A stretch of 64,000 bases of DNA from Diphasiastrum complanatum. Its lineage: Eukaryota > Streptophyta > Lycopodiopsida > Lycopodiales > Lycopodiaceae. The notes below the pieces were generated by a model. The model was given only the letters and a program-made list of their open reading frames with translations. It did no database searches and was not told where the DNA came from. The stretch spans positions 22,763,605 to 22,827,604 of the forward strand of contig CM055113.1 of NCBI GenBank assembly GCA_029204225.1, in the 5' to 3' direction. Position numbers and translations under genes: made by a program. Below are positions 50,905 to 61,847 of the stretch, piece after piece; position 1 is the stretch's first letter; every line of letters begins with the position of its first letter.

Positions 50905-51834
50905 GATGTCCCTCTAAGTGCGTTGCTTGGTGTTCTCAGGACCTCCTTCCTGAGCTCCCTTTACCTACATGTTTCGATACTCCGGCTGATGGGATTCGAG
51001 CGCTTGGTATTCCAATAGGTTTTTCGGACTTTGTGACTTCCTCTTTGCGGAACACTTTGGACGCACATCTTCGTCACGCTCATTTGCTACCAAAGCTTGG
51101 CAACGCTCAAGTTGCTCTAGGAATTCTCACTCAATGCTTCGCTCAACGGCCAAATTATATTCTACGGTGTGTTCCTCTCTCTCTTGATGTTTTGGCTTTG
51201 TTACAGGATTTCGATAATACTTTATCAGGTTTTTTTGGGTCGCTTGATGGGTTCAGAATCCTTTCATATTCCCAATGGTCAGTTTGTTAAGCGACAAGTC
51301 TCTCTTCCCACTTCTTCCGGAGGTGCCGGTCTTTCTTGCACAGCTTCTATTGCTCCAGTTGCTTTTCTGGGAAGTTGGGCCCTTGTTGCCTCTGCACTTA
51401 TCTCTTGGTTTCAACAGGACAACAAGCCCATTCTTCTTGATTCAGTAGCTCATGTAGAAACAGACACTCTTCCTTTCCAACAACATCTTCGTGTGGCCAA
51501 GGATCTCATCCCTCCACCTATGTGAGCTTATTTGCCTCCCTTTGAGACTTCATTTAGCCATCAACATGCTCATTTTCAAAAGTATCTTTTGGAGTGCTTC
51601 CACTCACATGCTTTAACTCAGTTTCTCAGTGATTCACCTTCTGATGAGACTCAGGCTCGTCTTATGTCTTGTGCAGGACCAGGTGCTGGTGCTTGGCTTG
51701 TTGAGCGCCCTGTTGTTCCACACTTGCACCTTTCTTTGGAGCTTTTTGTTACCGCTCTTCGAGTTAAGTTGGGTCTCCCTCATCCAGTGCTGACAGGTTT
51801 GACAAAATGTTCATGTGGTCACCCCTACCTATGA
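50905..51834 (+). pseudogene. 3' part of a LINE-like reverse transcriptase
   Basis: Two frames give KCVAWCSQ and DGIRALGIPIGFSDFVTS, then HLLPKLGNAQVALGILTQCF, then after a frameshift near 51240 QVSLPTSSGGAGLS and FLGSWALVASALI, and, after a TGA (51523), LMSCAGPGAGAWL and LGLPHPV. This is the thumb and C-terminal region of non-LTR reverse transcriptases, which normally ends with a Cys/His zinc motif; here KCSCGHPYL and a stop suggest the zinc motif is cut. The palm with the catalytic residues is missing, as expected for internal truncation and decay. Confidence 0.7.
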
Positions 51835-52660
51835 ATTCACAGATCCAAAAATGGCTTTATATATATAGAGAGAGAGAGACACGAGTTTTCTAGCTATAAA
51901 CCCTAGCTGAAATAAACCTCCACAAGAGAGATAGTTGCAACTTCTGTATGCCTCTATGCTTGTCCACGACCACATACAAACCAGGTAACCCTCCAAAAAT
52001 GCCCATCTATAGCTTTTTATAGATTACGAACATATTTTTCGTTGATTGTCATGCACCCTATGTGCGTTGAATCACCACATGGTCATGACTATCCAGCACC
52101 AATTGCTAGCTCTATCTCGCAATAAACAACTCATGAATTCATGGAGAATTGCTTCTCTTACGAGTACTTTTCCGTTAGCAGCTTCAAGGTTGTTCAACCA
52201 ATCGATTTTTTAATTCTCCGAAAATTTGGCTCCCAACTAACCATGAACTGCTTATGATGTAGCCTCTAATACCATGTCGAGGATCATTCTTGTAGTAAAC
52301 ATCAGTTAATTCAAATGCTAACATTATTGTACATATAATCATCAGTATTTTAGGGGGTTCGATGCATGGCAGGTCAGACCCATTACGAGATGTGTCACAA
52401 CTCGCTACTAGTTGTGTCGTGAAAGTGATACTGACACGTACCGTATGTACAAAGTAAAGTAGAAAAACTAATGAAAATGAAAATACAAGTCAAATTTCCA
52501 GATAAACAGGAATTACATATTTTGACAACAAGAGGGTTTAAGTCACCTACAAGTGAACCCTTAACTATGTGCAAGAATGTGTGACGCTTGGCCATCCATA
52601 CTGGTGTCACTTGGCAATAACTAAGAAGATCTTAATCAATTAAAAATATTGGGTTGATCA
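51835..52660. other. non-coding interval with a copia-type PBS and LTR junction
   Basis: The minus strand at 52261-52273 reads TGGTATTAGAGGC next to a CGACA end, like the copia primer-binding junction, and this resembles the junction of copia C at 8828-8841. It suggests a minus-strand copia LTR at about 52274-52600. No protein from it was recognised to the left (51840-52260). Confidence 0.35.
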
Positions 52661-53110
52661 TGTTGAGATTTTGGTGCTTCCTTCATGATCTTGGTACTTA
52701 CTATATGATTATCCTAATCCTTTGATTCAAAAGCATTATGGACACATAGTGGTGTGAAATAGATAAAAGTAGACTAGTTATTTTGCGTGCTAGTTATCAT
52801 GGGATTGGATTCATGTCCACCACCATCTTGTACATATTTTTATGATGATTGAGAAAAGTGAAAAGGTTTCCATCTCGAGTTCTAGTGAGATAATGCCACT
52901 TCACAAAATGTAAGGATTGCAAATTTGCTAGTAATGAGTCCAAATCCAAATCTCATTGGCTCATGAGGTCCAATCATGTTAAGTGGTGTAGACCATCAGG
53001 CCAATCACAATACGAAGTGTAAATCATGTGGCCCAATTACATTAACAAGTGAAAATCATGTGGCCCAATCATATTATAAAGTGCAAATCATGAGGCCCAA
53101 TCATCCAACA
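52661..53110 (+). repeat. 5' LTR of copia F
   Basis: Starts TGTTGAGATTTTGG and ends CATCCAACA, directly followed by TGGTATCAGAGC, a perfect plant initiator-tRNA primer-binding site. TGTTG and CAACA are the inverted termini. It contains three ~45-base repeats around the words ATCATG(T/A)GGCCCAATC. The left neighbour base pairs give no obvious target duplication because the other end is missing. Confidence 0.85.
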
Positions 53111-53122
53111 TGGTATCAGAGC
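53111..53122 (+). other. primer-binding site of copia F
   Basis: TGGTATCAGAGC directly after the LTR end is complementary to the 3' end of initiator methionine tRNA, the primer of most plant copia elements. Confidence 0.9.
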
Positions 53123-53262
53123 AATAGTTCCTATAGTCTCTACTATTTGATACTTTTATAGAGCTTATATTGTCAGAAGTGTTGTTCTGAAATATTGTAG
53201 ACACTCATTATAATTGTTTCCAGTCATATAATCTACTATCCGCATAAATCTCTAACTTTTAA

Positions 53263-53990
53263 ATGGATTCGCAGTCACAATTTGCTATAATAGTAGATAA
53301 ACTCGATGGTTCGAATTTCCACCTCTGGAAGTTTAAGATGAAAGTAGTTTTGATGGCCAAAGAACTATGGGAAATAGTCATTGGAATCAAACTAGTTCCC
53401 AATGTCAATGAGCAAGCCATTTCTAAATGGAAGCTCAAAAATGGCAAGGCTTTTGCCTTGATCACCCTTAACATCTCTGGCACACAGATTGGCCATATCA
53501 GACAAGCTAAATCTTCAAGAGAAGTTTGGGACATATTGAGCACACTCTATGAAGTGAGAGATGTCACTTCAAAGCTGCATCTGAGAAAAAAGATTCTTCT
53601 CCCTCAGAATGTCAGAAGGTGATTCTGTTCAGAATCATATAGATCAATTCAAAACTCTACTAGAGTAGATGGCAGCCATAGATTCTGCAATTGAAGATTC
53701 TGATGCAGTCATGACTTTATTGTCTAGTCTGTCATCCTCTTATGAAAACTAGGTGATGATGATTTCCACTCACTCAAAAATAACTTTAACCAGAATCATA
53801 ACTATGCTGCTGCAGGAGGAAACTCGAAGGAATGGAGCGTCATCGTCTTCCATCAATGACTTGCAAGCTTTGTTCTCCAAGAAGACAAAGAAGCAACAGA
53901 AGAAGAAAGCTGCCAAGAAAAACGATAGCAATCAGAGCAGTCACAGAGCAAAGTCAAAACTGTCGAATTTTGAAGTTCAACAACAACAAA
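53263..53990 (+). pseudogene. copia F gag
   Basis: ATG at 53263 opens MDSQSQFAIIVDKLDGSNFH, the usual gag start, with the conserved AKELWEIVIG and TLNISGTQIGHIRQAKSSRE stretches. A frameshift near 53615 breaks it; further pieces (LLSSLSSSYEN, ITMLLQEETRRNG) continue in another frame. No complete zinc knuckle is visible before the protease, so that part has been deleted or scrambled. Confidence 0.8.
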
Positions 53991-54398
53991 AAGAAACAGC
54001 AGGATCAACAAGCCAATGCAGCTATCAATACGAAGCAGAATCTCGAAGTCGACGACGAGCAAGAAGCCTTCATGGTGAAGCATCACCATGTTGATCGATC
54101 CGAGGAATGGTTCCTTGATTCTGGAGCGACACAACATATGACAAATCATCAAGAAGGGTTTTCAAATTATTCGGCCTACAGCACTAAAAGATTTGTTCAC
54201 CTTGGAGACAAAAGCTCACATATAATTAAAGGTGAAGGTACTGTAAGACTAAACTTTCTGCATGAGGTGTCGAAGCTGATACCAAATGTATTGTATGTCC
54301 CGAATCTGACGACAAATCTATTGTCGATCAGTCAAATTACTGACTTAGGACATAAGGTAGAGTTTGAGACAGACTCATGTAAAATTCTTGATAAGTAA
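53990..54398 (+). pseudogene. copia F protease
   Basis: The frame has WFLDSGATQHMTNHQEGF with an intact DSGA active site, then LGDKSSHIIKGEGTVRLNF and LIPNVLYVPNLTTNLLSIS. It ends at TAA after DSCKILDK. The pieces of the pre-integrase and integrase after it (LIWHYRLGHLNH and HTDICGLMHTPS, 54500-54720) lie in other frames. It is the best-preserved protease of the plus-strand copia remnants outside element H. Confidence 0.8.
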
Positions 54399-55363
54399 AA
54401 GAGTCCTTGCACTCTGAAAGAGGTAAGGTTATCTCTATAGACTTTCTCATTGCTATTCTATGATTGTACATGCTTTAAGCAGTTCAGCACCTTATAATAA
54501 AAAATTGATTTGGCATTATAGACTTGGCCACCTTAATCATAAGTCAATTGATTGCATCTACAAGCATTCTTCAGCTGTTGATCTAAACTATCATAAGAAA
54601 GCAGACAAGAAAGCCATTTAAGTCGAATCAATAACGTATGTCTAAATATTTGCTAGATGTTGTGCATACTGATATATGTGGCCTGATGCATACACCATCT
54701 TTACTTGGTGCAAAATTCTTTATTACATTTATCAATGATTATTCAAAAAGGTGTTCTTTGCCTTGTGTATGTTTTGCTTTGGTTCTTCTTTCTTAATTAT
54801 TTTGCTTTATGATTTTTTCTCTCTATGTTTTTTCTATGGTCCCTGTTGACCCTCTTTTGGGACGTTCTTTTTTAGTTTAGTTGTTTCTGTTGACTACATT
54901 TTTGTATGTACGTCATGTTATTTCTAGTTTTTGTTTCCATGAGTTTCTTAGTTTTAATTTCCTTGGGTTTTTTTTTGTTGTTGTGGGTTTTTCTTTTGTT
55001 CGGTTTGATCAGGTTCGGTCTTGTTTTTTCTTTGGTTTGGTTGTTTTCTGCTCTATTTCTTTCCACACGTTTGCTGTTTTTCCTTGTTCTCTACACTTTC
55101 ATGGATATCATTTATTTTTACTAAGATGATATGCTGTGAAAAAACAGTCTTTTGATTACATTTATTCCATCTGGTTAAAATATATTACTATAAATATTGA
55201 TATGGTCATAATAGAAATGAGTCGTACTTTATTGACATGTATAAAGGTTTGATATTATGCGATGACAAAAAATCTTATAAAGTGTACAAAATGATTGATT
55301 GTATTTTGTATTACACTTTGTTGTTTTTTGTCATGCAATGTCTTATGTGGAAATGATATTGCA

Positions 55364-55422
<59 letters not shown>
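55364..55422. repeat. compound (CA)n(TA)n microsatellite
   Basis: About 28 bases of CA followed directly by about 30 bases of TA. Confidence 0.95.
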
Positions 55423-55423
<1 letters not shown>

Positions 55424-55476
55424 TAGTAAAGTGTGCCCGCCGATGGCGAACGTGCGTGCACGAGCGTGCATGCGTG

Positions 55477-55500
55477 CGTGTGTGTGTGTGTGTGTGTGTG
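55477..55500. repeat. (GT)n microsatellite
   Basis: A run of GT dinucleotides following a GTGCGTGCATGCGTGC stretch. Confidence 0.9.
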
Positions 55501-55769
55501 TGCGTGCGCCCTAATGGCTTTCCTTCTAGCACAAAAGACATTTGTATGCAACTCGTCGATTCCAGACGTCGGATCTAACTCGTCGCTAAGGTCAATTCGA
55601 TCGTGGCCTTGTATATAATTTTCAAAAGTTCAATCATAATGAGCTGTAGGAACCTCACTTTGGGAAAACCCACATCGGCTTTTGATAGATGATCATAATA
55701 CTTTTCCTTCCTGTTGGATCGTATGAATGTTGGAATATCAATCCACACTCTAGAGAGAACTATCAAACA

Positions 55770-55842
55770 GGGCGGATAGCTCAGTGGTAAAGCATCCCAT
55801 CCGGTATGAGGGAGGTCCTGGGTTCGAATCCTAGTCTGTCCA
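55770..55842 (+). tRNA. tRNA-like sequence, anticodon GGT (Thr) by position; possible pseudogene or SINE head
   Basis: Acceptor arms GGGCGGA and TCTGTCC pair with two G-T pairs, discriminator A follows. A-box TAGCTCAGTGGT and B-box GGTTCGAATCC are very good, and the T-arm CTGGG/CCTAG closes. The anticodon stem has one mismatch (A/A). The loop is CCGGTAT, so the base before the anticodon is C rather than the universal T. The D-stem has only three good pairs. These flaws and the nearby LTR of element G suggest a decayed tRNA or the promoter head of a tRNA-derived SINE. Confidence 0.5.
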
Positions 55843-55871
55843 TCCCTATTATGATTTATGGATTTCTAACA

Positions 55872-55959
55872 TGTAGGAAAGCAAGAGTCAAGTCACCAAG
55901 ATCTAGTTATCAATCAATCTCCACAGAAAACAAGAGAGAAGAGGCTGGGTGCCCAACTC

Positions 55960-56014
<55 letters not shown>

Positions 56015-56354
56015 GGCAACAAGAGCAATGGAGAACAATGCTTAGCCAAACGGTTAAAATGGAATACACAATGAGCATCTAAGTACTCTACCTGGATGTG
56101 GCCAAATGCCACCAGACCCTAAGGTTAACCACTTACTAAATGTAAGGCACTCCCAAAAGTCAAGATAGGGCCCCTTAACAAAATTAGACCTCTAAGGACC
56201 CACGAGTCAGTACATGACCAAAATTAGGTCCAACTCAACTTAAGACAAACCTAAGATGACCTAAATAACTAAATACCCATGGTTACACAAATCTCGACCT
56301 TTTGGGTCAAAGTAACCTATGGATTAATTTTAGCATAGTCATTTATTTCTAACA
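55872..56354 (-). repeat. 3' LTR of element G
   Basis: Plus strand starts TGTAGGAAAGCAAGAG and ends ATTTCTAACA; highly similar to 63115-63571. It includes a (GA)n run at 55961-56010. The polypurine tract (ATTTAAGGAGGG on the minus strand, 56355-56366) lies directly beside it, which gives its orientation. Confidence 0.92.
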
Positions 56355-56391
56355 CCCTCCTTAAATGACAATGCAAAAACTAAAATCTTCA

Positions 56392-56843
56392 CTATGTAAC
56401 AAAACCTACACGTGGTATCAAATTTAAAGCTTTGCATAAAGCTTGAAATCTGACTCTAGGCAATGCCTTAGTGAAGAGGTCCACAATATTATCCTCCGTA
56501 GGACAATATTCAAGTAAAATGTCGCCATCATAAAGTCTCTCCCGAACAAAGTGATAATGGATTTCGATGTGCTTCGTCCTTGCATGAAAAACAGGATTCC
56601 GTGCAATGGCAATAGCACTTTGACTATCACTCAAGATAAGAGTGGCTGAGGGCTCGCCAAACTTCATGTCAACAAGTAGTCTTCTCAGTCATAAACACTC
56701 TATTGTGGCTGAAAATATCGCTCTATATTCTGACTCACTAGAAGAAGTAGCAACAGTGGGCTACTTTTTACTTGACCACGAAATTGTAAAATTTTCATAG
56801 AAAAAGCAATGTCCACTTGTAAAGCGTCTAGTGTCTTGATCTC
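56392..56843 (-). pseudogene. element G RNase H, C-terminal part
   Basis: Minus-strand translation resumes after element H with RRFTSGHCFFYENFTISWSS, then SSSESEYRAIFSATIE and, in frame from 56667, SATLILSDSQSAIAIARNP, HARTKHIEIHYHFVRERL and NIVDLFTKALP, the normal end of copia pol. Two stops precede the last part. Joined across element H it continues the SDSDWG stretch at 61853, which shows where the domain was cut. Confidence 0.85.
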
Positions 56844-56848
56844 CACCC
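56844..56848. other. target-site duplication of element H, left copy (CACCC)
   Basis: CACCC precedes the TGAAGAAACG start of element H; the same five bases follow its CTCTCATCA end at 61848-61852. A five-base duplication is normal for copia integration. Confidence 0.9.
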
Positions 56849-57813
56849 TGAAGAAACGAAATGTTAGCCTTGCTAGCTTTCAGCCCTCAGCCTGACGAAG
56901 ATGTTCGCGAACACGAAAGTCAGGACACACGAAGCACAAAAAAAAAGTTTCACGAACTCGAAAGTCAAAGGGACGAAGACGAACGGTTCGCAAACTCGAA
57001 AGATTCACGAACGAGAATCTTTTGCGGTCCAGTACAAGAGAAGACAAACGACCAAAACGAGACCTTCTCCTGCCCTCCACGCACCAGAGAGTACCAGCGA
57101 GATCATGCAAGTACCCAGAAGTACATATATCTGATCTGATGGCATGACGTCAGCAGATACGTTTTTAGGTCGTGGCTAATCTGCCACTCTTGTATTTCCC
57201 TGATTAGTTGTAGATGCTTAATCACTCTAATCTTAGATTTACATAGAGTGACTATACTTACTGGATGTTACTTGACATATAGATCAACAGAGCATACATA
57301 CAGTGTAATATAGAAGTCTGATGCTAGTAAGCAATCAAGACGAAAATACAGAATACATGTCTGCCTGCGTGCGAAGACAATTCTGTCTAGGATCTGTAGA
57401 TCCAACTGTCCGCTAGTAAAGCGAGACGATTGCTCGTGAGAGAACTGTGTTTTTCCCACGCCAGCGCACTGCGTGGATTTGCATGCAGTGCTTGAAGAAA
57501 TCAGAGAGATCAATATAGACAATTTTCTTGTTGTGTCTGATCTAAAAAACGCAAATGCGTCTGCTGTTTATTCATGTGTCTAACTAAGTTTCCTTGTTCA
57601 TTTGAATTCCGCACCTTGGTTGAAACTATGTTGAATACTGCATTAATTTTATAAACGTAAATCAACAGTGCCTGACTACACTCTGGAGGACTGTAGGAGT
57701 GACTCAACTGGCAGTGTCCAACAATCGCATCTGAACTCCATCCGAAGGAAAAGAGAGAGTCGTGGTTCCTTCGCGAAAGCTTTGCGACTGCGATCTTCCT
57801 CATACTCTCATCA
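56849..57813 (+). repeat. 5' LTR of element H
   Basis: 965 bp from TGAAGAAACG to CTCTCATCA, beside G and the primer-binding site TGGTATCAAAGCC at 57815. A TCGAAAG/ACGAACG-rich section at 56910-57020 forms short repeats. Confidence 0.85.
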
Positions 57814-57814
57814 G

Positions 57815-57827
57815 TGGTATCAAAGCC
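57815..57827 (+). other. primer-binding site of element H
   Basis: TGGTATCAAAGCC, one base changed from the TGGTATCAGAGC of elements F and G, one base after the LTR end. Confidence 0.8.
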
Positions 57828-57929
57828 GGTCATCCCGTCATATTTTGACATAGGCAAGAAGCTAGCAGATCTAGGAGGCCAAGCATTCAGACAAACAATC
57901 ATCAACAAGGGAACAGACCTCAAGAAGCA

Positions 57930-58940
57930 ATGGCTTCAATCAGCAGCATGCAGAGCAAGATCTGCACAATACTTGATTCTTCAAGATCTAACTTTCTAGC
58001 CCAGAAAATTAAGACATCACTGATACTCAAGGGCGAAGGACTATTCCCCAAGGTGGACGGCACAGAAGAAATGCCTACGATAACATGCAAGGAGCTATGC
58101 GAATGGAGGGAGAAAAACGACAAGGCAGTAGCCTTGCTATCATCTTCCATCGAAGATAGTCTCACACTTGACCTGGCTACACTCTCCAAAGCTAAGGAGA
58201 TGTGGGATGCATTACTCACTAGATTTCGGACAAAATCAAGAAGTCAAATCATGATGCTGGAAGATCAGCTGACGAATTTGTAGTGGGATGGGAAAGACCT
58301 CACTTCTTCGTAAGAAAGATGAAGGATTTGTTTCTGTCACTACATAACTCTGGAGCAGAGAACGCTGTGTCAGCTGAGAAGCAGCTCACGTACCTGTTGA
58401 GAGCCTTACCCAGATCATTCCAGACGACAAGAATCATGCTCGAGAAAGGTCCTGCCATGAACCTCGAAAAGGCGATTGTCGAGATTCGAGAGAAAGTCGA
58501 GGCTAGAGAACATCTTGATCACAAAGATGGTCCTGACCAGGCCCTCTATGGCAACAGAGAAAAATCCAAGAAGCAGTTTAAGTCTAAGAGGGAGTCGAAT
58601 CAAAGGCAGGATTATGACCAGGGCAACTGGAAGAGCAAAGGGAGGTCGAAACAACAAGGTGCAGACAAGAAGACTTGCGTGAGATGCAGAAGAGACGGAC
58701 ATACAGTAGATACATACTGGCTCAATCCCAAGATTGAGTGTATCCATTGCCATAAGAAGGGTCACGCAGTCATGGATTGCCGCCAGAACCCGAGAAACAA
58801 AACAACACAGAACAAACAGGCGAACAGCAATAGTTCATCCTATGTCGAGGAGCCCGAAAGCTCGAAACGAACAAAAACTTTTCGACCGCCTATATCTGTG
58901 AAGACGTGTGTGCAGCATCAACATCTGACACACATGAGGT
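57930..58940 (+). pseudogene. element H gag
   Basis: ATG at 57930 opens MASISSMQSKICTILDSSRS and runs to a TAG at 58281; the next stretch, LTNL-stop-WDGKDLTSS, then shifts into a second frame (58283-58942) with RKMKDLFLSLHNSGAENAVS and ALPRSFQTTRIMLEKGP. The zinc region has two knuckles: CVRCRRDGHTVDTYW, in which the last cysteine is missing, and CIHCHKKGHAVMDC, intact. So a stop and a small frameshift break an otherwise readable gag. A frame change near 58905 separates it from the protease. Confidence 0.85.
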
Positions 58941-59337
58941 GATTCTAGACTCAGGAGCCACCTCACACTTCGTGACATCAAGACGTATAATGTCTGATTT
59001 CAGAAGTACAGATCCCTCAAGATTCATAGTTCTTGGAGATGAATCTAGACATCAAGTGAATGGTATTGGTTCACTATGGCTCAACACCAAAAAGGACAGA
59101 CGACTCGAAGATGTCATGTTCGTGCCTACTCTGCAACAAGACTTGTTCTCTGTAGCAAGAAAAGCAGATGCAAGGATGCGTGTGACGTTTTCAAACGAAG
59201 CATGCAACGTGATTGATGCCAATACCAGTACTTTGATTGCTCAAGGCAGAAGGAAAGGAAACCTATATCATCTGAAGGTACGCCTACCTGCAGATCATGT
59301 GCATCAGACTCATGATGACCAGCCAGACACTCTATGA
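58906..59337 (+). pseudogene. element H protease
   Basis: VILDSGATSHFVTSRRI has an intact copia active site. LGDESRHQVNGIGSLWL and MFVPTLQQDLFSVAR are the expected following strands, and GRRKGNLYHLKV the end. The frame stops at 59337 (LY... then TGA) before the pre-integrase HMNS region, where expected LCHMN follows a frame change. It is otherwise complete. Confidence 0.85.
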
Positions 59338-59369
59338 CACAGGAGACTCTGCCACATGAACTCAATGGC

Positions 59370-60687
59370 ACTTTAGCAAGCAAGCCATCATAGAGCAATA
59401 ACAGGAGTCAGCATCTCGAATGCAACCAGTTCGACCACCTGTGATGCATGCTTGAAGGGCAAGATGTCACGCACACCATTCGTCAAAGACTCTTACAGAA
59501 CGACTAAGATTCTGGAGCTAGTGCATTCTGACATCTGTGGACCATTCAACGTGATCTCAGTAGGAAGTTCAAAATATTATATAACCTTCATTGATGATTA
59601 TAGCAAATTTGCCAGAGTGTATTTTATTCAAAATAAATCTGAAGCACTTGATAAATTCATAAAATATGTGAATTGGACTGAGAGATGTACAAGCAGTAAC
59701 GTGAAGCAGATTAGAACAGATCGAGGTGGCGAATACATCTCGAATCGCTTCAATTACTTCTGCAATGATCGTGGCATCATTCACAAAAGAACTGCAGCCT
59801 ATACACCGCAGCACAATGGTGTTGCTGAACGAAAGAACAAAACCCTGATGGAAGTAGCCAGATGCATGATGGCCTACTCGAAAGCTCCAAGGGCACTGTG
59901 GGATGAAGCAGTAGCTACAACCACATACATCCAGAACAGAACAAGCAAGTCTGGTGTCCCTCACACGACACCACATGAGCTATGGTGGAGTAGAAAGCCC
60001 AATCTGTCTCACGTCAGAATCTTTTGTTGTGCAGCTTATGCACACATTCCTGATAAGCTTCGAAAGAAGCTTGATGAGAAAGCCGAGCAGGGATTTCTGG
60101 TAGGATATGACAACAATTCGTCATACTATAGAGTCTACATGTCAGACACGAACATTGTGAAAACAATGAAAGATGTCAGATTCGATGAGAGCAGGACAAT
60201 GGCCAATGACGATCGAGTCAGCTACGAAGTTCTGGAGAGACAGTACTATGACCTGCCGCCAATGACAGAGGGAGCAGAGGACGAACACGAAACCGAAGAT
60301 TTTCGAGTCGTCTTCCATTCGAGTGACGAATCTGACGAAGAAAGATTCGAGAGGCAACCTACCGTCGCAATTCCTGTAAACCAAGATGGTGCCGGACCGA
60401 ACAAAGCAGACAAAGGCAAAGGCATAGTTGTCCCAGGAGGATCTCCCAAAAGGTCGACAAGACCACGAAGAGCGCCAGCAAGATATGTGTCAGGCAGTTC
60501 AGATTCCACATCAGAGGAGTTCTGCGGCTTCAGTGATGAACCACAAACTTTCGAGAAAGCGATTGAAAGTCCAGAAAAGGACAAATGGATCCAAGCCATG
60601 AACGAAGAGATGGAGTCCATGAGGAAGAACCAAGTATGGACGTTGGAGCCATTACCACATAAGCGCAACACTGTCAAATGCAAATAG
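59370..60687 (+). CDS. element H integrase and linker, open for 411 codons
   Basis: From CDACLKGKMSRTPF (59440) the frame is open to a TAG at 60685. The zinc-binding part has CDAC here with its histidines upstream in another frame. The first catalytic aspartate is in HSDICGPF, the second in RTDRGGEYIS, and the glutamate in GVAERKNKTLMEVA, so the DDE triad is intact. The integrase tail IPDKLRKKLDEKAEQGFLVG follows, then an acidic, Ser/Glu-rich linker and the reverse-transcriptase start DKWIQAMNEEMESMRKNQVW. The stop replaces a codon in KCKxVFKLKYG. The integrase would splice element cDNA into host DNA in the nucleus. Confidence 0.85.
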
Positions 60688-61310
60688 GTTTTCAAGCTCA
60701 AATACGGACCAGATGGGAACATCACGAAATACAAGACAAGACTGGTAGCGAAAGGTCTCTCTCAGAGATATGGTATGAACTACTCTGAAACTTTCTCTCC
60801 TATCGTCAAACATTAGTCCCTACGTCTGTTATTTGCATATGCAGCAGCTTATGACCTCAAGATCCACATTGTGGACGAGAAGACAGCCTTCTTGCATGGG
60901 AATTAGACGAAGAGGTCTACATGGATTAACCCCCAAGATACCTCTCGAATTCACTTCCTAACTATGCATGCAGAATGCATAGAAGCTACGGTCTGAAACA
61001 ATCAGTCCGACAATGGTACAAGAAGAAAGATCAAGCCCTGAAATTATTAGAATTCAAGCCTCTGTTGGCTGATTCTAATGTATATGTCAGAGTTACAGAT
61101 GGGCAGATCATCATAGTGGCTGTATATGTGGATGACACTTTGATACTTTGCTGGAGTGAGCAGCTAATTGCTGAAGTAAAGGCAGACATCTCGAAACATT
61201 TCGAGATAGTGGATCTGGGAGGAGTCAGGTGTTACCTAGGCTTACAAATTGGAAGGGACTACGAGGGAGGTAAATTATACCTTCACTAGTCCAGATACAC
61301 CCAGAAGATC
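60688..61310 (+). pseudogene. element H reverse transcriptase
   Basis: After the TAG the copia sequence continues as [39 protein letters not shown] and, with stops at about 60812 and 60903, the EKTAFLHGN region. From 60975 RSYGLKQSVRQWYKK and IIVAVYVDDTLILC carry the catalytic YVDD. It then reads SKHFEIVDLGGVRCYLGLQI. A TAG at 61287 precedes SRYTQKILEDFGM. The enzyme is inactive as written because of four or more stops, although the catalytic motif survives. Confidence 0.85.
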
Positions 61311-61806
61311 CTAGAGGACTTTGGAATGCTGAACTGCAAAGGAGCGAACACTCCAATGCTCGCAAAGACACTGCTGACAAGCGATGACTGTCCAAGGACT
61401 GAGAAAGAGAGACAACAAATGCAGCTCACACCTTACAGAAAGCCTATAGGATCACTGATGTACCTTGCAGACAACACACGTCCTGATATTGCTTATCCAG
61501 TGTTCAGGATGAGCCAATTCTGCACGAATCTAGGCTCGACACATGGAAGATTGCAAAACGTATTTTGCAATACCTTCAATTAACGAGAGATTATGGCTTG
61601 TGTTATTGTCGTGATGCAGGTTTCCGGATATTTTCCTACAACGATGCTAGCTGGGCATCTCTCAAGGACGACTGTAAAAGCGTCTCAGGCGGATGCACCA
61701 TCGCATCAGGAACAGCGGTTCTCTGGGTTAGCAAGAAGCAGACCGTTGTAGCCCAGTCATCCTGCGAAGCAGAATATGTTGCAGCAGCAAAGATGGCCAA
61801 CGAAAT
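61311..61806 (+). pseudogene. element H RNase H, joined to an LTR end
   Basis: Frames give PYRKPIGSLMYLADNTRPDI and RMSQFCTNLGSTHGRLQNV, then FSYNDASWASLKDDCKSVSG and VVAQSSCEAEYVAAAKMANE with the catalytic residues of RNase H. A frame change near 61575 breaks it. After MANEIRK the sequence becomes the LTR end (CGAAAGCTTCGCGACTGCGA), so the last part of pol, the polypurine tract and most of the LTR are deleted. Confidence 0.8.
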
Positions 61807-61847
61807 ACGAAAGCTTCGCGACTGCGATGCTCTTCATACTCTCATCA
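61806..61847 (+). repeat. remnant of the 3' LTR of element H
   Basis: About 42 bases match the end of the 5' LTR (57776-57813): CGAAAGCTTxGCGACTGCGA and then CATACTCTCATCA. It is followed by the CACCC duplication. The rest of the LTR was removed, probably by a deletion after insertion. Confidence 0.8.

Larger units (their letters stand above)
53111..54780 (+). mobile_element. copia F internal region, 3' truncated in the integrase
   Basis: Runs from the primer-binding site through gag, protease and the start of integrase and stops abruptly after FFITFINDYSKRC near 54755. From there the sequence is T-rich and unrelated. The reverse transcriptase, RNase H and 3' LTR are absent. Confidence 0.8.
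54781..55769. other. T-rich non-coding interval with microsatellites
   Basis: No gene recognised; 54781-55130 is very T-rich. (CA)n and (TA)n runs lie at 55364-55422, and a (GT)n run at 55477-55500 is preceded by a GTGCGTGC-rich stretch. Confidence 0.6.
56849..61847 (+). mobile_element. Ty1/copia element H, inserted in the RNase H of element G
   Basis: A full 5' LTR, primer-binding site, gag, protease, integrase, reverse transcriptase and RNase H on the plus strand, framed by CACCC duplications. The right end has only the last ~40 bases of an LTR (about 61806-61847). Its insertion is younger than element G. Its integrase frame is still open for 411 codons. Codon use and G/C content differ from the surrounding copia remnants, so it is a separate lineage. 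Confidence 0.92.

Noticed and set aside
53853..54152. Minus-strand protein inside copia F
   Set aside because: It is the shadow of the copia gag-protease frame on the other strand.
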